From Streptomyces sp. HUAS MG91 (GTDB lineage Bacteria > Actinomycetota > Actinomycetes > Streptomycetales > Streptomycetaceae), in the NCBI RefSeq assembly GCF_040529335.1, contig NZ_CP159534.1:3906001-3970000 (forward strand): 64,000 nucleotides of DNA, in the 5' to 3' direction. Below, piece after piece: positions 7,703-17,170 of the stretch; positions within the stretch are counted from its first letter, which is position 1; each line of letters starts with the position of its first letter. The notes under the pieces are model-generated. The model ran no database searches. It was not told where the DNA came from and saw nothing but the letters and a program-made list of their open reading frames with translations. A program made the translations under genes and the position numbers.

Positions 7703-8551
7703 ATGCTCGAGCTTGTGGAAAACCACTCCTTGCACCACTCCATGCCCCGCACAGCCGCGTTCTTCGACCTGGACAAGACCGTCATCGCCAAGTCGAGCAC
7801 GCTCACGTTCAGCAAATCGTTCTACCAAGGCGGACTGATCAACCGCAGGGCGGTGCTGCGCACGGCCTACGCGCAGTTCGTCTTCCTGGCCGGGGGCGCC
7901 GACCACGACCAGATGGAGCGGATGCGCCAGTACCTGTCGGCGCTGTGCCGCGGCTGGAACGTGCGGCAGGTGCGGGAGATCGTGGCCGAGACGCTGCACG
8001 ACCTGATCGACCCGATCATCTACGACGAGGCGGCGTCCCTCATCGAGGAGCACCACACCGCCGGCCGGGACGTGGTCATCGTCTCCACCTCGGGTGCCGA
8101 GGTCGTCGAGCCGATCGGTGAACTGCTGGGCGCGGACCGGGTGGTGGCCACGCGCATGGTCGTCGGCGACGACGGCTGCTTCACCGGCGAGGTGGAGTAC
8201 TACGCGTACGGGCCCACCAAAGCGGAGGCCGTCAAGGAACTCGCCGCCTCCGAGGGATACGACCTCGCGCGCTGCTACGCGTACAGCGACTCGGCGACCG
8301 ATGTGCCGATGCTGAGCTCCGTCGGACATCCGTACGCGGTCAATCCGGACCGGGCGCTGCGGCGCGAGGCACTCGCGCGTGAGTGGCCGATTCTCGACTT
8401 CCACAAGCCGGTCCGACTCAAGAAGCGGCTGCCACACCTCTCCAAGCCGTCCCGTCCGGCACTGGTCGCCGCGGCCGCGCTCGGCGCGGCCGCCGCCGCG
8501 GCGGGTCTGGTCTGGTACGCCAGTCGCCGCCGGGCGCTCCCGGGCAGGTAG
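7703..8551 (+). CDS. HAD-IB family hydrolase (SerB-like) with C-terminal membrane anchor
   Basis: 282 residues. FFDLDKT near residue 21 is the catalytic DxDxT motif of haloacid-dehalogenase phosphatases, VSTSGAE supplies the second-motif Ser, and YSDSATDVPML is the Mg-binding motif IV. A basic stretch and one hydrophobic helix (about 250-275) followed by RRR suggest tail anchoring to the membrane. Phosphoserine-phosphatase-like and CicA-like members of this group hydrolyse phosphomonoesters; the substrate here is unknown. Equivalent to Rv3661. An in-frame ATG at 7742 (MPRTAAFFDLDKT) is an alternative start; neither has a strong ribosome-binding site. Confidence 0.85.
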   Translation: MLELVENHSLHHSMPRTAAFFDLDKTVIAKSSTLTFSKSFYQGGLINRRAVLRTAYAQFVFLAGGADHDQMERMRQYLSALCRGWNVRQVREIVAETLHDLIDPIIYDEAASLIEEHHTAGRDVVIVSTSGAEVVEPIGELLGADRVVATRMVVGDDGCFTGEVEYYAYGPTKAEAVKELAASEGYDLARCYAYSDSATDVPMLSSVGHPYAVNPDRALRREALAREWPILDFHKPVRLKKRLPHLSKPSRPALVAAAALGAAAAAAGLVWYASRRRALPGR

Positions 8552-8844
8552 AGAAAGAAGCGCCCGATTCGCCCCCGTTTGAACCTAAAAGTAAAGAAGT
8601 GCAGCCAGGGGTTTCGCATCCCTCGGGTGAGGAGTACAAAGGAGTCAACGGCCCGCGAGACCAAGGACATCCGAGAGGATCACCTTCACACGCAGAAAAG
8701 GCCCCACGGACCGAGCATGAACACCGGGCACCCACGCGACGTCGACCCGTCGATTACGGGCCAGCCGCACCAGGCGACGGGCAAAGTACCCGACCTGATG
8801 GGCAACACATATCGAGGACGCTTGGTAACCAGGTGGCCATGCCA
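8552..8844. other. Non-coding stretch downstream of the HAD gene
   Basis: About 290 bases without an accepted gene. A plus-strand frame from ATG 8717 to 8893 exists, but its codon use is weak for this genome, there is no good ribosome-binding site, and it runs through the terminator hairpin at 8845. The sequence has a locally lower GC start (aacctaaaagtaaagaag at 8582) and several small inverted repeats. I do not recognise a known RNA family. Confidence 0.5.
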
Positions 8845-8872
8845 GCGGCGGTACGAGGACTCGTACCGCCGC
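8845..8872. terminator. Bidirectional hairpin terminator
   Basis: Perfect 13-bp arms GCGGCGGTACGAG / CTCGTACCGCCGC separated by 2 nt, lying between the convergent HAD gene and the Fic-like gene at 8906. No U-tract, as usual in Streptomyces. Confidence 0.8.
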
Positions 8873-8905
8873 AACCTTGTGCGGGGGGCCTGAAGAAGGG
8901 CCCGC

Positions 8906-9730
8906 TCAGGCCGCGCCGCGCTGGAGCGCCTCGCACACCGCGGTCGACTCCCGGACCCCCAGCTCGACCGCCTTGCCGCAGTGCGTGATCCACGCGGCCA
9001 TCCCGTCCGGCGTACCGGAGACGTAGCCTTCGAGCGCGGCCGCGTAGGCCGCGCGCCCCAGCTCCGCGTGGCCCACCTCGGCGGGGCAGATCGACTTGGG
9101 GTCGAGCCCGCTGCCCACCAGGACGATGCGTTCGGCGGCCCGCGCGACCAGGCCGTTGTGCGAGCCGAAGGGGCGCAGCGCCAGCAGTTCGCCGTGCACG
9201 ACGGCGGCGCTCACCAGGGCGGGCGCCGAGCTGCCCGTGATGATCAGCTGAGCGAGCCCCTCGAGGCGGCCCGCCACCTCGTCCGCGTCCGGCACCGGCA
9301 GCTCGATGAGCGGCTCGTCCACCGGCTCGCCGGGCGTGCGCGGCCGGCCCACCGTGTCGTCCTGGTCGGCGGCCGCGACCAGATGCAGGCGCGCGAGCAC
9401 CCGCAGCGGCGACTGCCGCCAGATGGACAGCAGTTGACCCGCCTCGGCGGTCAGCCGCAGGGCCGCGCCCACCACGGGCGCCTCCCGGTCGCCGTCGGCG
9501 CCACTGAAGTCGGTACGGCGGCGGACCTCTTCGAGGTTCCAGTCAGCGCCGGACAACGCCGCGCTGCCGCGCGCGCCGCGCAGCGCGGCCTCGGAGGTGA
9601 CCTCGGTGCTGCGGCGCCGCATGACCCGGTGCCCGTAGACCCGGTCCACGGCTTTGCGCACGGAGTCCACGGAGTCGGCCACGCCCGGCAGGGTCGCGAG
9701 CGCGGCGAGGGGGTCGGCTGTCGTACTCAT
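8906..9730 (-). CDS. Fic-like domain protein of unknown function (degenerate motif)
   Basis: 274 residues from the ATG at 9730 (MSTTADPLAAL). Mostly helical. The segment LRPFGSHNGLVARA, near residue 205, resembles the Fic motif HPFxxGNGRxxR, but the catalytic His is Arg and the GNGR loop is SHNG, so AMP transfer is unlikely. Streptomyces homologues are often labelled oxidoreductase without support. It is divergent from the CooC-like ATPase gene with about 100 bp between them, so the two could share regulation. Fold assignment is moderate; function unknown. Confidence 0.6.
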   Translation of the reverse strand: MSTTADPLAALATLPGVADSVDSVRKAVDRVYGHRVMRRRSTEVTSEAALRGARGSAALSGADWNLEEVRRRTDFSGADGDREAPVVGAALRLTAEAGQLLSIWRQSPLRVLARLHLVAAADQDDTVGRPRTPGEPVDEPLIELPVPDADEVAGRLEGLAQLIITGSSAPALVSAAVVHGELLALRPFGSHNGLVARAAERIVLVGSGLDPKSICPAEVGHAELGRAAYAAALEGYVSGTPDGMAAWITHCGKAVELGVRESTAVCEALQRGAA

Positions 9731-9831
9731 GAGTACGACCCTACGGTCCCGGGGCCCGCGCCCCACGAAGGAGTGGTCTTCTTCACGCGCGAGCACCACG
9801 AAGGGTGACGATCAAACTACCCTTGGTGAAC

Positions 9832-10812
9832 ATGAAGATCGCTTTCGTCGGGAAGGGCGGCAGCGGCAAGACCACGCTGTCCTCGCTCTTCATCCGCCAC
9901 CTCGCCAGCACCGGATCACCGGTGATCGCCGTCGACGCCGACATCAACCAGCACTTGGGCGCGGCCCTCGGCCTCGACGACGACGTCGCCGCCGACCTGC
10001 CCGCACTCGGCGCCCGGCTGCCGTTCATCAAGGACTACCTGCGCGGTTCGAACCCGCGCATCGCCTCCGCCGACACGATGATCAAGACGACGCCGCCCGG
10101 CGAGGGCTCGCGGCTGCTGCGGGTGCGCGAGAACAACCCGGTGTACGACGCCTGCGCCCGGGAGGTGGAACTCGACGGCGACACCGTGCGTTTGATGGTC
10201 ACCGGGCCGTTCACCGAAGCCGACCTCGGTGTCGCCTGCTACCACTCCAAGACCGGAGCGGTGGAGCTGTGCCTGAATCACCTGGTCGACGGCCGCGGCG
10301 AGTACGTGGTGGTCGACATGACCGCGGGCTCGGACTCCTTCGCCTCGGGCATGTTCACCCGCTTCGACATGACGTTCCTCGTCGCCGAGCCGACGCGCAA
10401 GGGAGTCTCCGTCTACCGCCAGTACAAGGAGTACGCACGGGACTTCGGCATCTCCCTGAAGGTCGTGGGGAACAAGGTGCAGGGCCAGGACGACCTCGAC
10501 TTCCTGCGCGCCGAGGTCGGGGACGACCTGCTCGTCACCGTCGGGCACTCGGACTGGGTGCGCGCCATGGAGAAGGGCCGCCCGCCGCGCTTCTCGCTCC
10601 TGGAGGAGCCCAACAGGGCGTCCCTGCGGGCGCTCCAGGACGCGGCCGACGCGACGTACGAGGCCCGCGACTGGGAGCGCTACACGCGCCAGATGATCCA
10701 CTTCCACGTGAAGAACGCCCAGAACTGGGGCAACGAGAAGACCGGGGCCGACCTGGCTTCGCAGGTCGACCCCGGCTTCACGCTTCAGGAGAGCGTCACG
10801 GCAACCGCCTGA
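9832..10812 (+). CDS. CooC/ParA-type P-loop ATPase
   Basis: 326 residues from the ATG at 9832 (MKIAFVGKGGSGKTT). GKGGSGKT at 7-14 is a deviant Walker A with the signature lysine. VDADINQHLGAAL is the ParA/MinD A' motif, and YVVVDMTAGSDSFASGMF is the Walker B/switch region. Closest architecture is CooC, the ATPase that matures nickel CO dehydrogenase, but no CODH or hydrogenase gene is visible, so the client is unknown. A GTG nine codons upstream is also open but overlaps the only GAAGGG-like sequence. Confidence 0.75.
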   Translation: MKIAFVGKGGSGKTTLSSLFIRHLASTGSPVIAVDADINQHLGAALGLDDDVAADLPALGARLPFIKDYLRGSNPRIASADTMIKTTPPGEGSRLLRVRENNPVYDACAREVELDGDTVRLMVTGPFTEADLGVACYHSKTGAVELCLNHLVDGRGEYVVVDMTAGSDSFASGMFTRFDMTFLVAEPTRKGVSVYRQYKEYARDFGISLKVVGNKVQGQDDLDFLRAEVGDDLLVTVGHSDWVRAMEKGRPPRFSLLEEPNRASLRALQDAADATYEARDWERYTRQMIHFHVKNAQNWGNEKTGADLASQVDPGFTLQESVTATA

Positions 10813-10818
10813 CCGCTC

Positions 10819-12117
10819 CTAGGACTTGGCGGCCGGTGCGCCCGGCACCCCCTTGGGGGCCGGGGCCGGACCGCCGCCGTTGAGGAAGGCCGGCCAGCCC
10901 TGCCCGGGCGCCTTGCCGACGGGCAGTTCGGCGAGCTTGCGCAGGGTGCCGGCGTCCTGCGCGTCGAGCCAGTCGGCGAGCTGGTGGAAGGAGACGCAGC
11001 GCACGTCCGGCTTGTTGCAGACCCTCTCGACGGTCTGCTCGACGGCGCGCATGTAGGTGCCGCCGTTCCAGGACTCGAAGTGGTTGCCGATGATCAGCGG
11101 CGCGCGGTTGCCCTTGTAGGCGCGGTTGAAGCCCGCCAGCAGGCTGTCGCGCATCTGGTTGCCCCAGTAGGCGTGCCTGGCGGGGTCGCCGTGCATGGTG
11201 CCGGACTGGTTCACGGCGAAGTTGTAGTCCATGGTCAGCTGCTCGTAGGAGTGGCCGAGGAACGGCACGAGCTGCATGGACAGGTCCCACAGACCGTCCT
11301 TCTTCGTCGGCCAGACCTGGTTGTTGACGCCGCTGGTGTCATAGCGGAAGCCCAGGTCGTGGGCGGCGCGCATGAAGTTCTTCTGCCCTTCCAGGCAGGG
11401 CGTGCGGGCGCCGATGAGCTCCTTGTCGTAGTCGAAGGGCAGCGGCGCCGCCTTCTTCAGGCCCGTGTTGGTCTTCCATGACTTCACGAACGACTTGGCC
11501 TGGGCGATCTCGCTCTTCCACTCGGCCACCGACCACTGGCCGACCCCGCCGTCCTTGCCGCAGAAGTGACCGTTGAAGTGGGTGCCGATCTCGTTGCCCT
11601 CGAGCCAGGCACCGCGCACCTGCTCCGCGGTGTCCTTGATCCCCTTGAGGTCGTTGAATCCGATGTCGGAGCGGCCCGGCGAGTGCTGCGGCGCGTGGTA
11701 CTCGCCCGCCTTGTCCTCGGGGAGCATGTACACGCCGCTGAGGAAGTACGTCATGGTCGCGTTGTTCTTCTTGGCGACCTTGCGGAAGTGCGAGAAGAGC
11801 TTCTGGCTGTCCTCGCCCGCGCCGTCCCAGGAGAAGACGACGAACTGGGGCGGCTTCTGTCCCGCCTCGAGGCGGTCGGCTCTCGGCAGATGCGGCTGGC
11901 GACCGGTGTACGCGGTCGAGCCGTCGCCGATGAGGCGGAGCACGCTGCCCGGGGCGCCCTTGTGGGGCGCGGCGGCCTCCTTGGGGCCCGGGGCGCCCTG
12001 GTGCTGCGGGGCGTCCGTGCCGCAGCCGGCGAGGGCCGCGGCGCAGGCCGCGGCGGCGGTGATACCCGCGGCGATCCGCAGGGACGGGCGGGGAGCGATC
12101 CTTCGGGTGGCGGCCAT
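10819..12117 (-). CDS. Secreted polysaccharide-deacetylase-like lipoprotein
   Basis: 432 residues from the ATG at 12117, preceded by GAAGAAGG. Basic n-region, hydrophobic helix and lipobox LAGC place Cys near residue 32, so it should be a membrane-anchored lipoprotein. The mature part has a NodB/polysaccharide-deacetylase-like fold: VVFSWDGAG near the start takes the place of the usual TFDDG, EIGTHFNGH matches the GxHTxxH metal motif, and PLIIGNHFESWN lies at the end. The Asp of TFDDG is altered, so catalytic competence needs testing. It probably acts on cell-wall or extracellular glycans. It is convergent with the CooC-like gene, whose stop is 6 bp away. Confidence 0.72.
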   Translation of the reverse strand: MAATRRIAPRPSLRIAAGITAAAACAAALAGCGTDAPQHQGAPGPKEAAAPHKGAPGSVLRLIGDGSTAYTGRQPHLPRADRLEAGQKPPQFVVFSWDGAGEDSQKLFSHFRKVAKKNNATMTYFLSGVYMLPEDKAGEYHAPQHSPGRSDIGFNDLKGIKDTAEQVRGAWLEGNEIGTHFNGHFCGKDGGVGQWSVAEWKSEIAQAKSFVKSWKTNTGLKKAAPLPFDYDKELIGARTPCLEGQKNFMRAAHDLGFRYDTSGVNNQVWPTKKDGLWDLSMQLVPFLGHSYEQLTMDYNFAVNQSGTMHGDPARHAYWGNQMRDSLLAGFNRAYKGNRAPLIIGNHFESWNGGTYMRAVEQTVERVCNKPDVRCVSFHQLADWLDAQDAGTLRKLAELPVGKAPGQGWPAFLNGGGPAPAPKGVPGAPAAKS

Positions 12118-12466
12118 CTTCCGCCCACCTTCTTCCTGGAGTCGGCTGAGAGGAGGTGAATGCGAGAAATGCCCGCTTCCGGCGGGCGGCGCCGTCACCG
12201 TCGCACGAAGGCCGTACACGATTTGTACGACAAGCCGACCAAAGTTTTAGTTCACTACGCAGAGTGAAACCTTGCCCCATTTGCCCTTTTGAGCCCACCC
12301 AGTCCTTTACTCTGCATTACTATTCATTTACCGAGCGTTGATATCGAACGTTGATTTTCATCCCGCCGCTGCACGCCGTGAACCACGGCCGCGACCGACC
12401 CCCACCCACCACCCGGGGGTCCCCCACATTCCGCGACCGCGCTGCACCCCGGAGGAGACGGGAACC
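12118..12466. other. AT-rich divergent promoter region
   Basis: 349 bases between the divergent deacetylase lipoprotein and SulP-CA genes. About 12235-12360 is strikingly AT-rich for this genome (AAAGTTTTAGTTCACTA, TTACTATTCATTTA). A direct repeat CGTTGAT occurs at 12336-12342 and 12349-12355. This looks like a regulatory region; no gene or RNA family is recognised. Confidence 0.6.
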
Positions 12467-14827
12467 ATGTCAGCCTGCGTACCCACCCGCGCCAGTGACT
12501 CCGAACGACCGGGCGAGCCGACAGACGCCGCCCACCCGGCCCACAGTCCACCGCCGGCGCCCCGCCGCCGCTTCCGTATCGCGGGCGCCGACCTCTCGGC
12601 GTCCATCGCGGTCTTCCTGATCGCCCTCCCGCTGTCCCTCGGCATCGCCCTGGCGACCGGCGCGCCCCTGGAGTCGGGGCTGGTCGCCGCCGCCGTCGGC
12701 GGCATCGTCGCCGGTGTCATGGGCGGCGCCCCGCTCCAGGTCAGCGGCCCCGCCGCGGGCCTGACCGTGGTCACCGCCGAGCTGATCCAGCGCTACGGCT
12801 GGCGGACCACCTGCGCCATCACCGTGATGGCCGGCGTCGCCCAGCTCGGGCTCGGCTGCCTGCGCGTGGCGCGCACGGCGCTCGCCGTCAGCCCCGCCGT
12901 GGTGCACGGCATGCTCGCCGGCATCGGCATCACCATCGCCGTCGCCCAGGTCCACATCGTCCTCGGCGGCACTCCCCAGAGCTCCGTACTCGCCAACCTG
13001 GGCGCCCTGCCCGCCCAGTTGGCGAACCTGCAGCCCGCCGCGCTCGCCATCAGCGTCCTCACCATCGCCATCCTGCTCGCCTGGCCGAGGATCCCGGGTG
13101 GCGTCGGGCGCGTCACCCGCAAGATCCCGGGCGCGCTCGTCGCCGTGACCGCCGCGAGCGTCACCGCCGCACTGCTCGGGCTGAGCCTGCCCGAGGTCGA
13201 CCTGCCGTCCTGGAGCAGCCACGCGCTGGCCGGACTGCCCGAGGGGCCGGTGCTCGGCATCGCCGCGGCCGTGCTGACCACGACCCTGGTGTGCAGCGTG
13301 CAGTCACTGCTCGGCGCCGTCGCCGTGGACAAGATGGCCGCCGCGCGGCCCGATCTGCCGCCGTCGATGCGCCGCTCGAACCTGGACCGGGAGCTGCTCT
13401 CCCAGGGCGCGTCGAACATCGTCTCCGGCTCGCTCGGCGGGCTGCCCGTCGCGGGCGTCGCGGTGCGCTCGACCGCGAACATCAACGCGGGCGCCGTGAG
13501 CGGGAACTCCGCGGTGCTGCACGGCGTTTGGGTAGTAGCGGCCACCCTCCTCCTGGTCCCCGTCCTGGAGCTGATCCCGCTCGCCTCGCTCGCCGCGCTG
13601 GTGATGATGGTCGGCATCCAGATGGTGTCCCTGCACCACATCCGCACGGTCACCCGCCACCGTGAGGTGCTCGTCTACGTCGTGACCACCCTCGGCGTCG
13701 TCGTCTTCGGCGTGCTCGAAGGCGTCGGCCTCGGTGTCGCGGTCGCCGTCGGCGTCGCGATGCAGCGCCTCGCGCGCACCCGGATCACGCACGAGGAGGA
13801 CGCCCGCGGCGTCCACCATGTGCGCGTACGCGGCCAGTTGACGTTCCTCGCCGTGCCACGGCTGAGCCGCACCCTTCATCAGGTGCCCCAAGGGGCGAAC
13901 TGCGTAGTGGAGTTGGACGGATCTTTCATGGACCATGCCGCGTACGAAGCCCTTCAGGGCTGGCAGAAGGCCCACACCACCCAGGGCGGACAGGTCGAGG
14001 TGGCCGGGCGCGGCGGATCGCGGATCGCCGAGCCGGCGAGCGCCTCGCACGCCTGCTGCCGCCCCTGGACCCCCTGGCGCAACCACCACTGCGACGACCG
14101 GCCGCACACGCACACCCCCGAGCGGACGGCGCCGGCCCGCGGCGGGCACCATCTGGCCAGCGGTATCAGCGCGTTCCAGCGGAACACGGCGCCGCTGGTC
14201 CGCGGCGAGCTGGCCCGGCTCGCGCGGGAGGGGCAGAAGCCCACGCAGCTCTTCCTGACCTGCGCCGACTCCCGGGTCGTCACCTCGATGATCACGTCGA
14301 GCGGCCCCGGCGACCTGTTCGTCGTGCGGAACGTGGGAAATCTGGTGCCGTTGCCGGGTGCCGAGAGCGGGGACGACTCGGTCGCCGCCGCCATCGAGTA
14401 CGCCGTCGACGTCCTGAAGGTGCAGTCGATCACCGTGTGCGGGCACTCGGGATGCGGCGCGATGCAGGCGTTGTTGAGCAGTCCGCCGTCCGCTCCCGGA
14501 GCGCTCACCCCGCTCAAGCGGTGGCTGCGGCACGGGATGCCGAGCCTGGAGCGGATGGGCGACAAGGAGTTGCCCTGGGCGCGGCTCGCGGGCCGGGCGC
14601 CGGCCGACACGGTCGAGCAGCTCTGTCTGACCAATGTCGTCCAGCAGTTGGAGCATCTGCGGGCGCACGAGTCGGTCGCGCGCGCCCTGGACGAGGGCGT
14701 GCTCGAACTGCACGGGATGTACTTCCACGTCGGCGAGGCCCAGGCCTACCTGCTGGAAGAGCGTGATCCCGTCTTCGGTCAGGTCGAGGCGGCCGCCTAC
14801 GAGGACACCGGAGCGGCCCGGGCCTGA
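12467..14827 (+). CDS. SulP anion transporter fused to beta-carbonic anhydrase
   Basis: 786 residues from ATG 12467, which has GGAGGAGACGG just upstream. Residues of about 40-430 form a SulP (SLC26) transporter with ten or more hydrophobic segments (GADLSASIAVFLIALPLSLG). A STAS-like domain lies at about 450-520. A complete beta-carbonic anhydrase follows from about 560, with zinc and catalytic residues C599, D601 and R603 (CADSRV) and H660/C663 (HSGCGAM). The fusion likely couples bicarbonate uptake with its interconversion with CO2, or recycles substrate at the membrane. Fused SulP-CA proteins are known in bacteria. It lies directly upstream of acs but is separated from it by a strong terminator. 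Confidence 0.93.
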   Translation: MSACVPTRASDSERPGEPTDAAHPAHSPPPAPRRRFRIAGADLSASIAVFLIALPLSLGIALATGAPLESGLVAAAVGGIVAGVMGGAPLQVSGPAAGLTVVTAELIQRYGWRTTCAITVMAGVAQLGLGCLRVARTALAVSPAVVHGMLAGIGITIAVAQVHIVLGGTPQSSVLANLGALPAQLANLQPAALAISVLTIAILLAWPRIPGGVGRVTRKIPGALVAVTAASVTAALLGLSLPEVDLPSWSSHALAGLPEGPVLGIAAAVLTTTLVCSVQSLLGAVAVDKMAAARPDLPPSMRRSNLDRELLSQGASNIVSGSLGGLPVAGVAVRSTANINAGAVSGNSAVLHGVWVVAATLLLVPVLELIPLASLAALVMMVGIQMVSLHHIRTVTRHREVLVYVVTTLGVVVFGVLEGVGLGVAVAVGVAMQRLARTRITHEEDARGVHHVRVRGQLTFLAVPRLSRTLHQVPQGANCVVELDGSFMDHAAYEALQGWQKAHTTQGGQVEVAGRGGSRIAEPASASHACCRPWTPWRNHHCDDRPHTHTPERTAPARGGHHLASGISAFQRNTAPLVRGELARLAREGQKPTQLFLTCADSRVVTSMITSSGPGDLFVVRNVGNLVPLPGAESGDDSVAAAIEYAVDVLKVQSITVCGHSGCGAMQALLSSPPSAPGALTPLKRWLRHGMPSLERMGDKELPWARLAGRAPADTVEQLCLTNVVQQLEHLRAHESVARALDEGVLELHGMYFHVGEAQAYLLEERDPVFGQVEAAAYEDTGAARA

Positions 14828-14862
14828 ACCGGCCCTTTCCCGGATCCGTGGGATAAGTGAGA

Positions 14863-14897
14863 GCGTGTGGCTCCCGGCACCGCCGGGAGCCACACGC
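14863..14897 (+). terminator. Strong hairpin terminator after the SulP-CA gene
   Basis: Perfect 16-bp stem (GCGTGTGGCTCCCGGC with its complement) and a 3-nt loop, 35 bp after the stop of the SulP-CA gene. No U-tract. Confidence 0.88.
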
Positions 14898-14912
14898 ATG
14901 AACTCCGGGCCT

Positions 14913-14928
14913 ATAGGTCTAAACCAAT
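14913..14928. promoter_or_regulatory. Possible GntR/DasR-type operator upstream of acs
   Basis: ATAGGTCTAAACCAAT matches 12 of 16 positions of the DasR responsive element ACTGGTCTAGACCACT, including the GGTCTA and ACC half-site cores. It lies about 85 bp before the acs start, in the expected promoter region. Pattern match only. Confidence 0.4.
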
Positions 14929-15013
14929 TTTCGGACACCCCTTGTCACCAGGGGGCGACGTCTGATGAGCTGTGGCCTGGGACACAACGGACACCTTGGG
15001 AAAGGCAGAAGCC

Positions 15014-16969
15014 GTGAGCAACGAGAGCCTGGCCAATCTTCTGAAGGAAGAGCGACGCTTCGCGCCGCCCGCTGACCTGGCGGCGAACGCCAACGTCACG
15101 GCCGAGGCGTATGAGCAGGCCAAGGCTGACCGGCTGGGCTTCTGGGCCGAGCAGGCCCGCCGCCTCACCTGGGCCACCGAGCCGACCGAGACCCTGGACT
15201 GGTCGAACCCGCCGTTCGCCAAGTGGTTCAAGGACGGCAAGCTCAACGTCGCGTACAACTGCGTCGACCGCCACGTCGAGGCGGGCAACGGCGACCGGGT
15301 CGCGATCCACTTCGAGGGCGAGCCCGGCGACAGCCGCGCGATCACCTACGCCGAGCTGAAGGACGAGGTCAGCCGCGCGGCGAACGCGCTGACCGAGCTG
15401 GGCGTGCAGAAGGGCGACCGGGTCGCCGTCTACCTGCCGATGATCCCCGAGGCCGTCATCTCGATGCTCGCCTGCGCGCGCATCGGTGCCGCGCACTCCG
15501 TCGTCTTCGGCGGCTTCTCCGCCGACGCGATCGCCAAGCGCATCGAGGACGCCGACGCCAAGGTCGTCATCACCTCCGACGGCGGCTACCGCCGCGGCAA
15601 GCCCTCCGCCCTCAAGCCGGCCGTCGACGAGGCGCTCACCCGCGTATCCGTCGACAAGGTCCTCGTCGTGCAGCGCACGAAGCAGGACGTCGCCTGGACC
15701 GAGGGCCGCGACGTGTGGTGGCACGACGTCGCCGGAAGGCAGTCGGCGGAGCACACCCCGCAGGCGTTCGACGCCGAGCAGCCGCTCTTCATCCTCTACA
15801 CGTCGGGCACGACGGGTAAGCCGAAGGGCATCCTGCACACCTCGGGCGGCTACCTGACGCAGGCCAGCTACACCCACCACGCGGTCTTCGACCTCAAGCC
15901 GGAGACGGACGTGTACTGGTGCACGGCCGACATCGGCTGGGTCACCGGCCACTCGTACATCACCTACGGCCCGCTCTCCAACGGCGCGACGCAGGTCATC
16001 TACGAGGGCACCCCGGACACCCCGCACCAGGGCCGGTTCTGGGAGATCGTGCAGAAGTACGGCGTCACGATCCTCTACACGGCGCCCACCGCGATCCGCA
16101 CGTTCATGAAGTGGGGCGACGACATCCCCGCGAAGTTCGACCTCAGCAGCCTGCGCGTGCTGGGTTCCGTGGGCGAGCCGATCAACCCCGAGGCCTGGGT
16201 CTGGTACCGCAAGAACATCGGCGGCGACAAGGCCCCGATCGTGGACACCTGGTGGCAGACCGAGACCGGCGCCATGATGATCTCGCCGCTGCCCGGCGTC
16301 ACCGAGACCAAGCCCGGCTCCGCCCAGCGCCCGCTGCCCGGCATCTCCGCGACCGTCGTCGACGACGAGGCCAACGAGGTACCCAACGGCGGCGGTGGCT
16401 ACCTGGTCCTCACCGAGCCGTGGCCGTCGATGCTGCGCACCATCTGGGGCGACGACCAGCGGTTCATCGACACCTACTGGTCGCGCTTCGAGGGCAAGTA
16501 CTTCGCCGGTGACGGCGCCAAGAAGGACGAGGACGGCGACATCTGGCTCCTCGGCCGCGTCGACGACGTCATGCTCGTCTCCGGGCACAACATCTCCACC
16601 ACCGAGGTCGAGTCCGCGCTCGTCTCGCACCCGGCCGTCGCCGAGGCCGCCGTGGTCGGCGCCGCCGACGAGACCACCGGTCAGGCGATCGTCGCCTTCG
16701 TGATCCTGCGCGGCAGCGCCAACGCGGAGGACGAGTCCCTCGTCGCCGACCTGCGCAACCACGTCGGCGCCACGCTCGGCCCGATCGCCAAGCCCAAGCG
16801 GGTCCTGCCCGTCGCCGAACTGCCCAAGACCCGCTCCGGCAAGATCATGCGCCGCCTCCTGCGCGACGTCGCGGAGAACCGCGCGGTCGGTGACGTCACC
16901 ACGCTCGCCGACTCCTCCGTGATGGACCTGATCCAGAACAAGCTGCCGGCGGCGCCCAGCGAGGACTGA
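15014..16969 (+). CDS. acs: Acetyl-CoA synthetase
   Basis: 651 residues from GTG 15014, with GAAAGG upstream; this gives the usual family length. It activates acetate to acetyl-CoA through acetyl-AMP in the cytosol. Adenylate-forming motifs are clear: [11 protein letters not shown] (A3), WWQTETG (A5 region), [11 protein letters not shown] and [10 protein letters not shown] (A7/A8 hinge). The C-terminal [12 protein letters not shown] (A10) carries the acetylatable catalytic lysine that Pat/sirtuin systems control in other bacteria. It ends in a hairpin terminator. Equivalent to Rv3667 in the mycobacterial order. Confidence 0.97.
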   Translation: MSNESLANLLKEERRFAPPADLAANANVTAEAYEQAKADRLGFWAEQARRLTWATEPTETLDWSNPPFAKWFKDGKLNVAYNCVDRHVEAGNGDRVAIHFEGEPGDSRAITYAELKDEVSRAANALTELGVQKGDRVAVYLPMIPEAVISMLACARIGAAHSVVFGGFSADAIAKRIEDADAKVVITSDGGYRRGKPSALKPAVDEALTRVSVDKVLVVQRTKQDVAWTEGRDVWWHDVAGRQSAEHTPQAFDAEQPLFILYTSGTTGKPKGILHTSGGYLTQASYTHHAVFDLKPETDVYWCTADIGWVTGHSYITYGPLSNGATQVIYEGTPDTPHQGRFWEIVQKYGVTILYTAPTAIRTFMKWGDDIPAKFDLSSLRVLGSVGEPINPEAWVWYRKNIGGDKAPIVDTWWQTETGAMMISPLPGVTETKPGSAQRPLPGISATVVDDEANEVPNGGGGYLVLTEPWPSMLRTIWGDDQRFIDTYWSRFEGKYFAGDGAKKDEDGDIWLLGRVDDVMLVSGHNISTTEVESALVSHPAVAEAAVVGAADETTGQAIVAFVILRGSANAEDESLVADLRNHVGATLGPIAKPKRVLPVAELPKTRSGKIMRRLLRDVAENRAVGDVTTLADSSVMDLIQNKLPAAPSED

Positions 16970-16989
16970 TCACCCGCGAATACGGACGA

Positions 16990-17021
16990 ACGGGCACCCG
17001 GTGAACGCGCCGGGTGCCCGT
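16990..17021 (+). terminator. Terminator after acs
   Basis: Perfect 12-bp stem ACGGGCACCCGG / CCGGGTGCCCGT around an 8-nt loop, followed by TTT, 20 bp past the acs stop. Confidence 0.88.
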
Positions 17022-17170
17022 TTCGTACGTATGGTGATGATCACCAGGTACGTCTCGCGTACACCCGGTAGGGTGAAGTCCGCGTCAAGAACGCGCCATG
17101 AAGTTCACAGGGTGTGCCGGGAAGTCTGGTCGGCGATGTCATCAGCCGTACCCGACCGGAGGTCCCCCTC

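Noticed and set aside
8717..8893. 58-residue frame MNTGHPRDVDPS...
   Set aside because: No ribosome-binding site, weaker codon bias than neighbours, and it runs through a perfect terminator hairpin between convergent genes.
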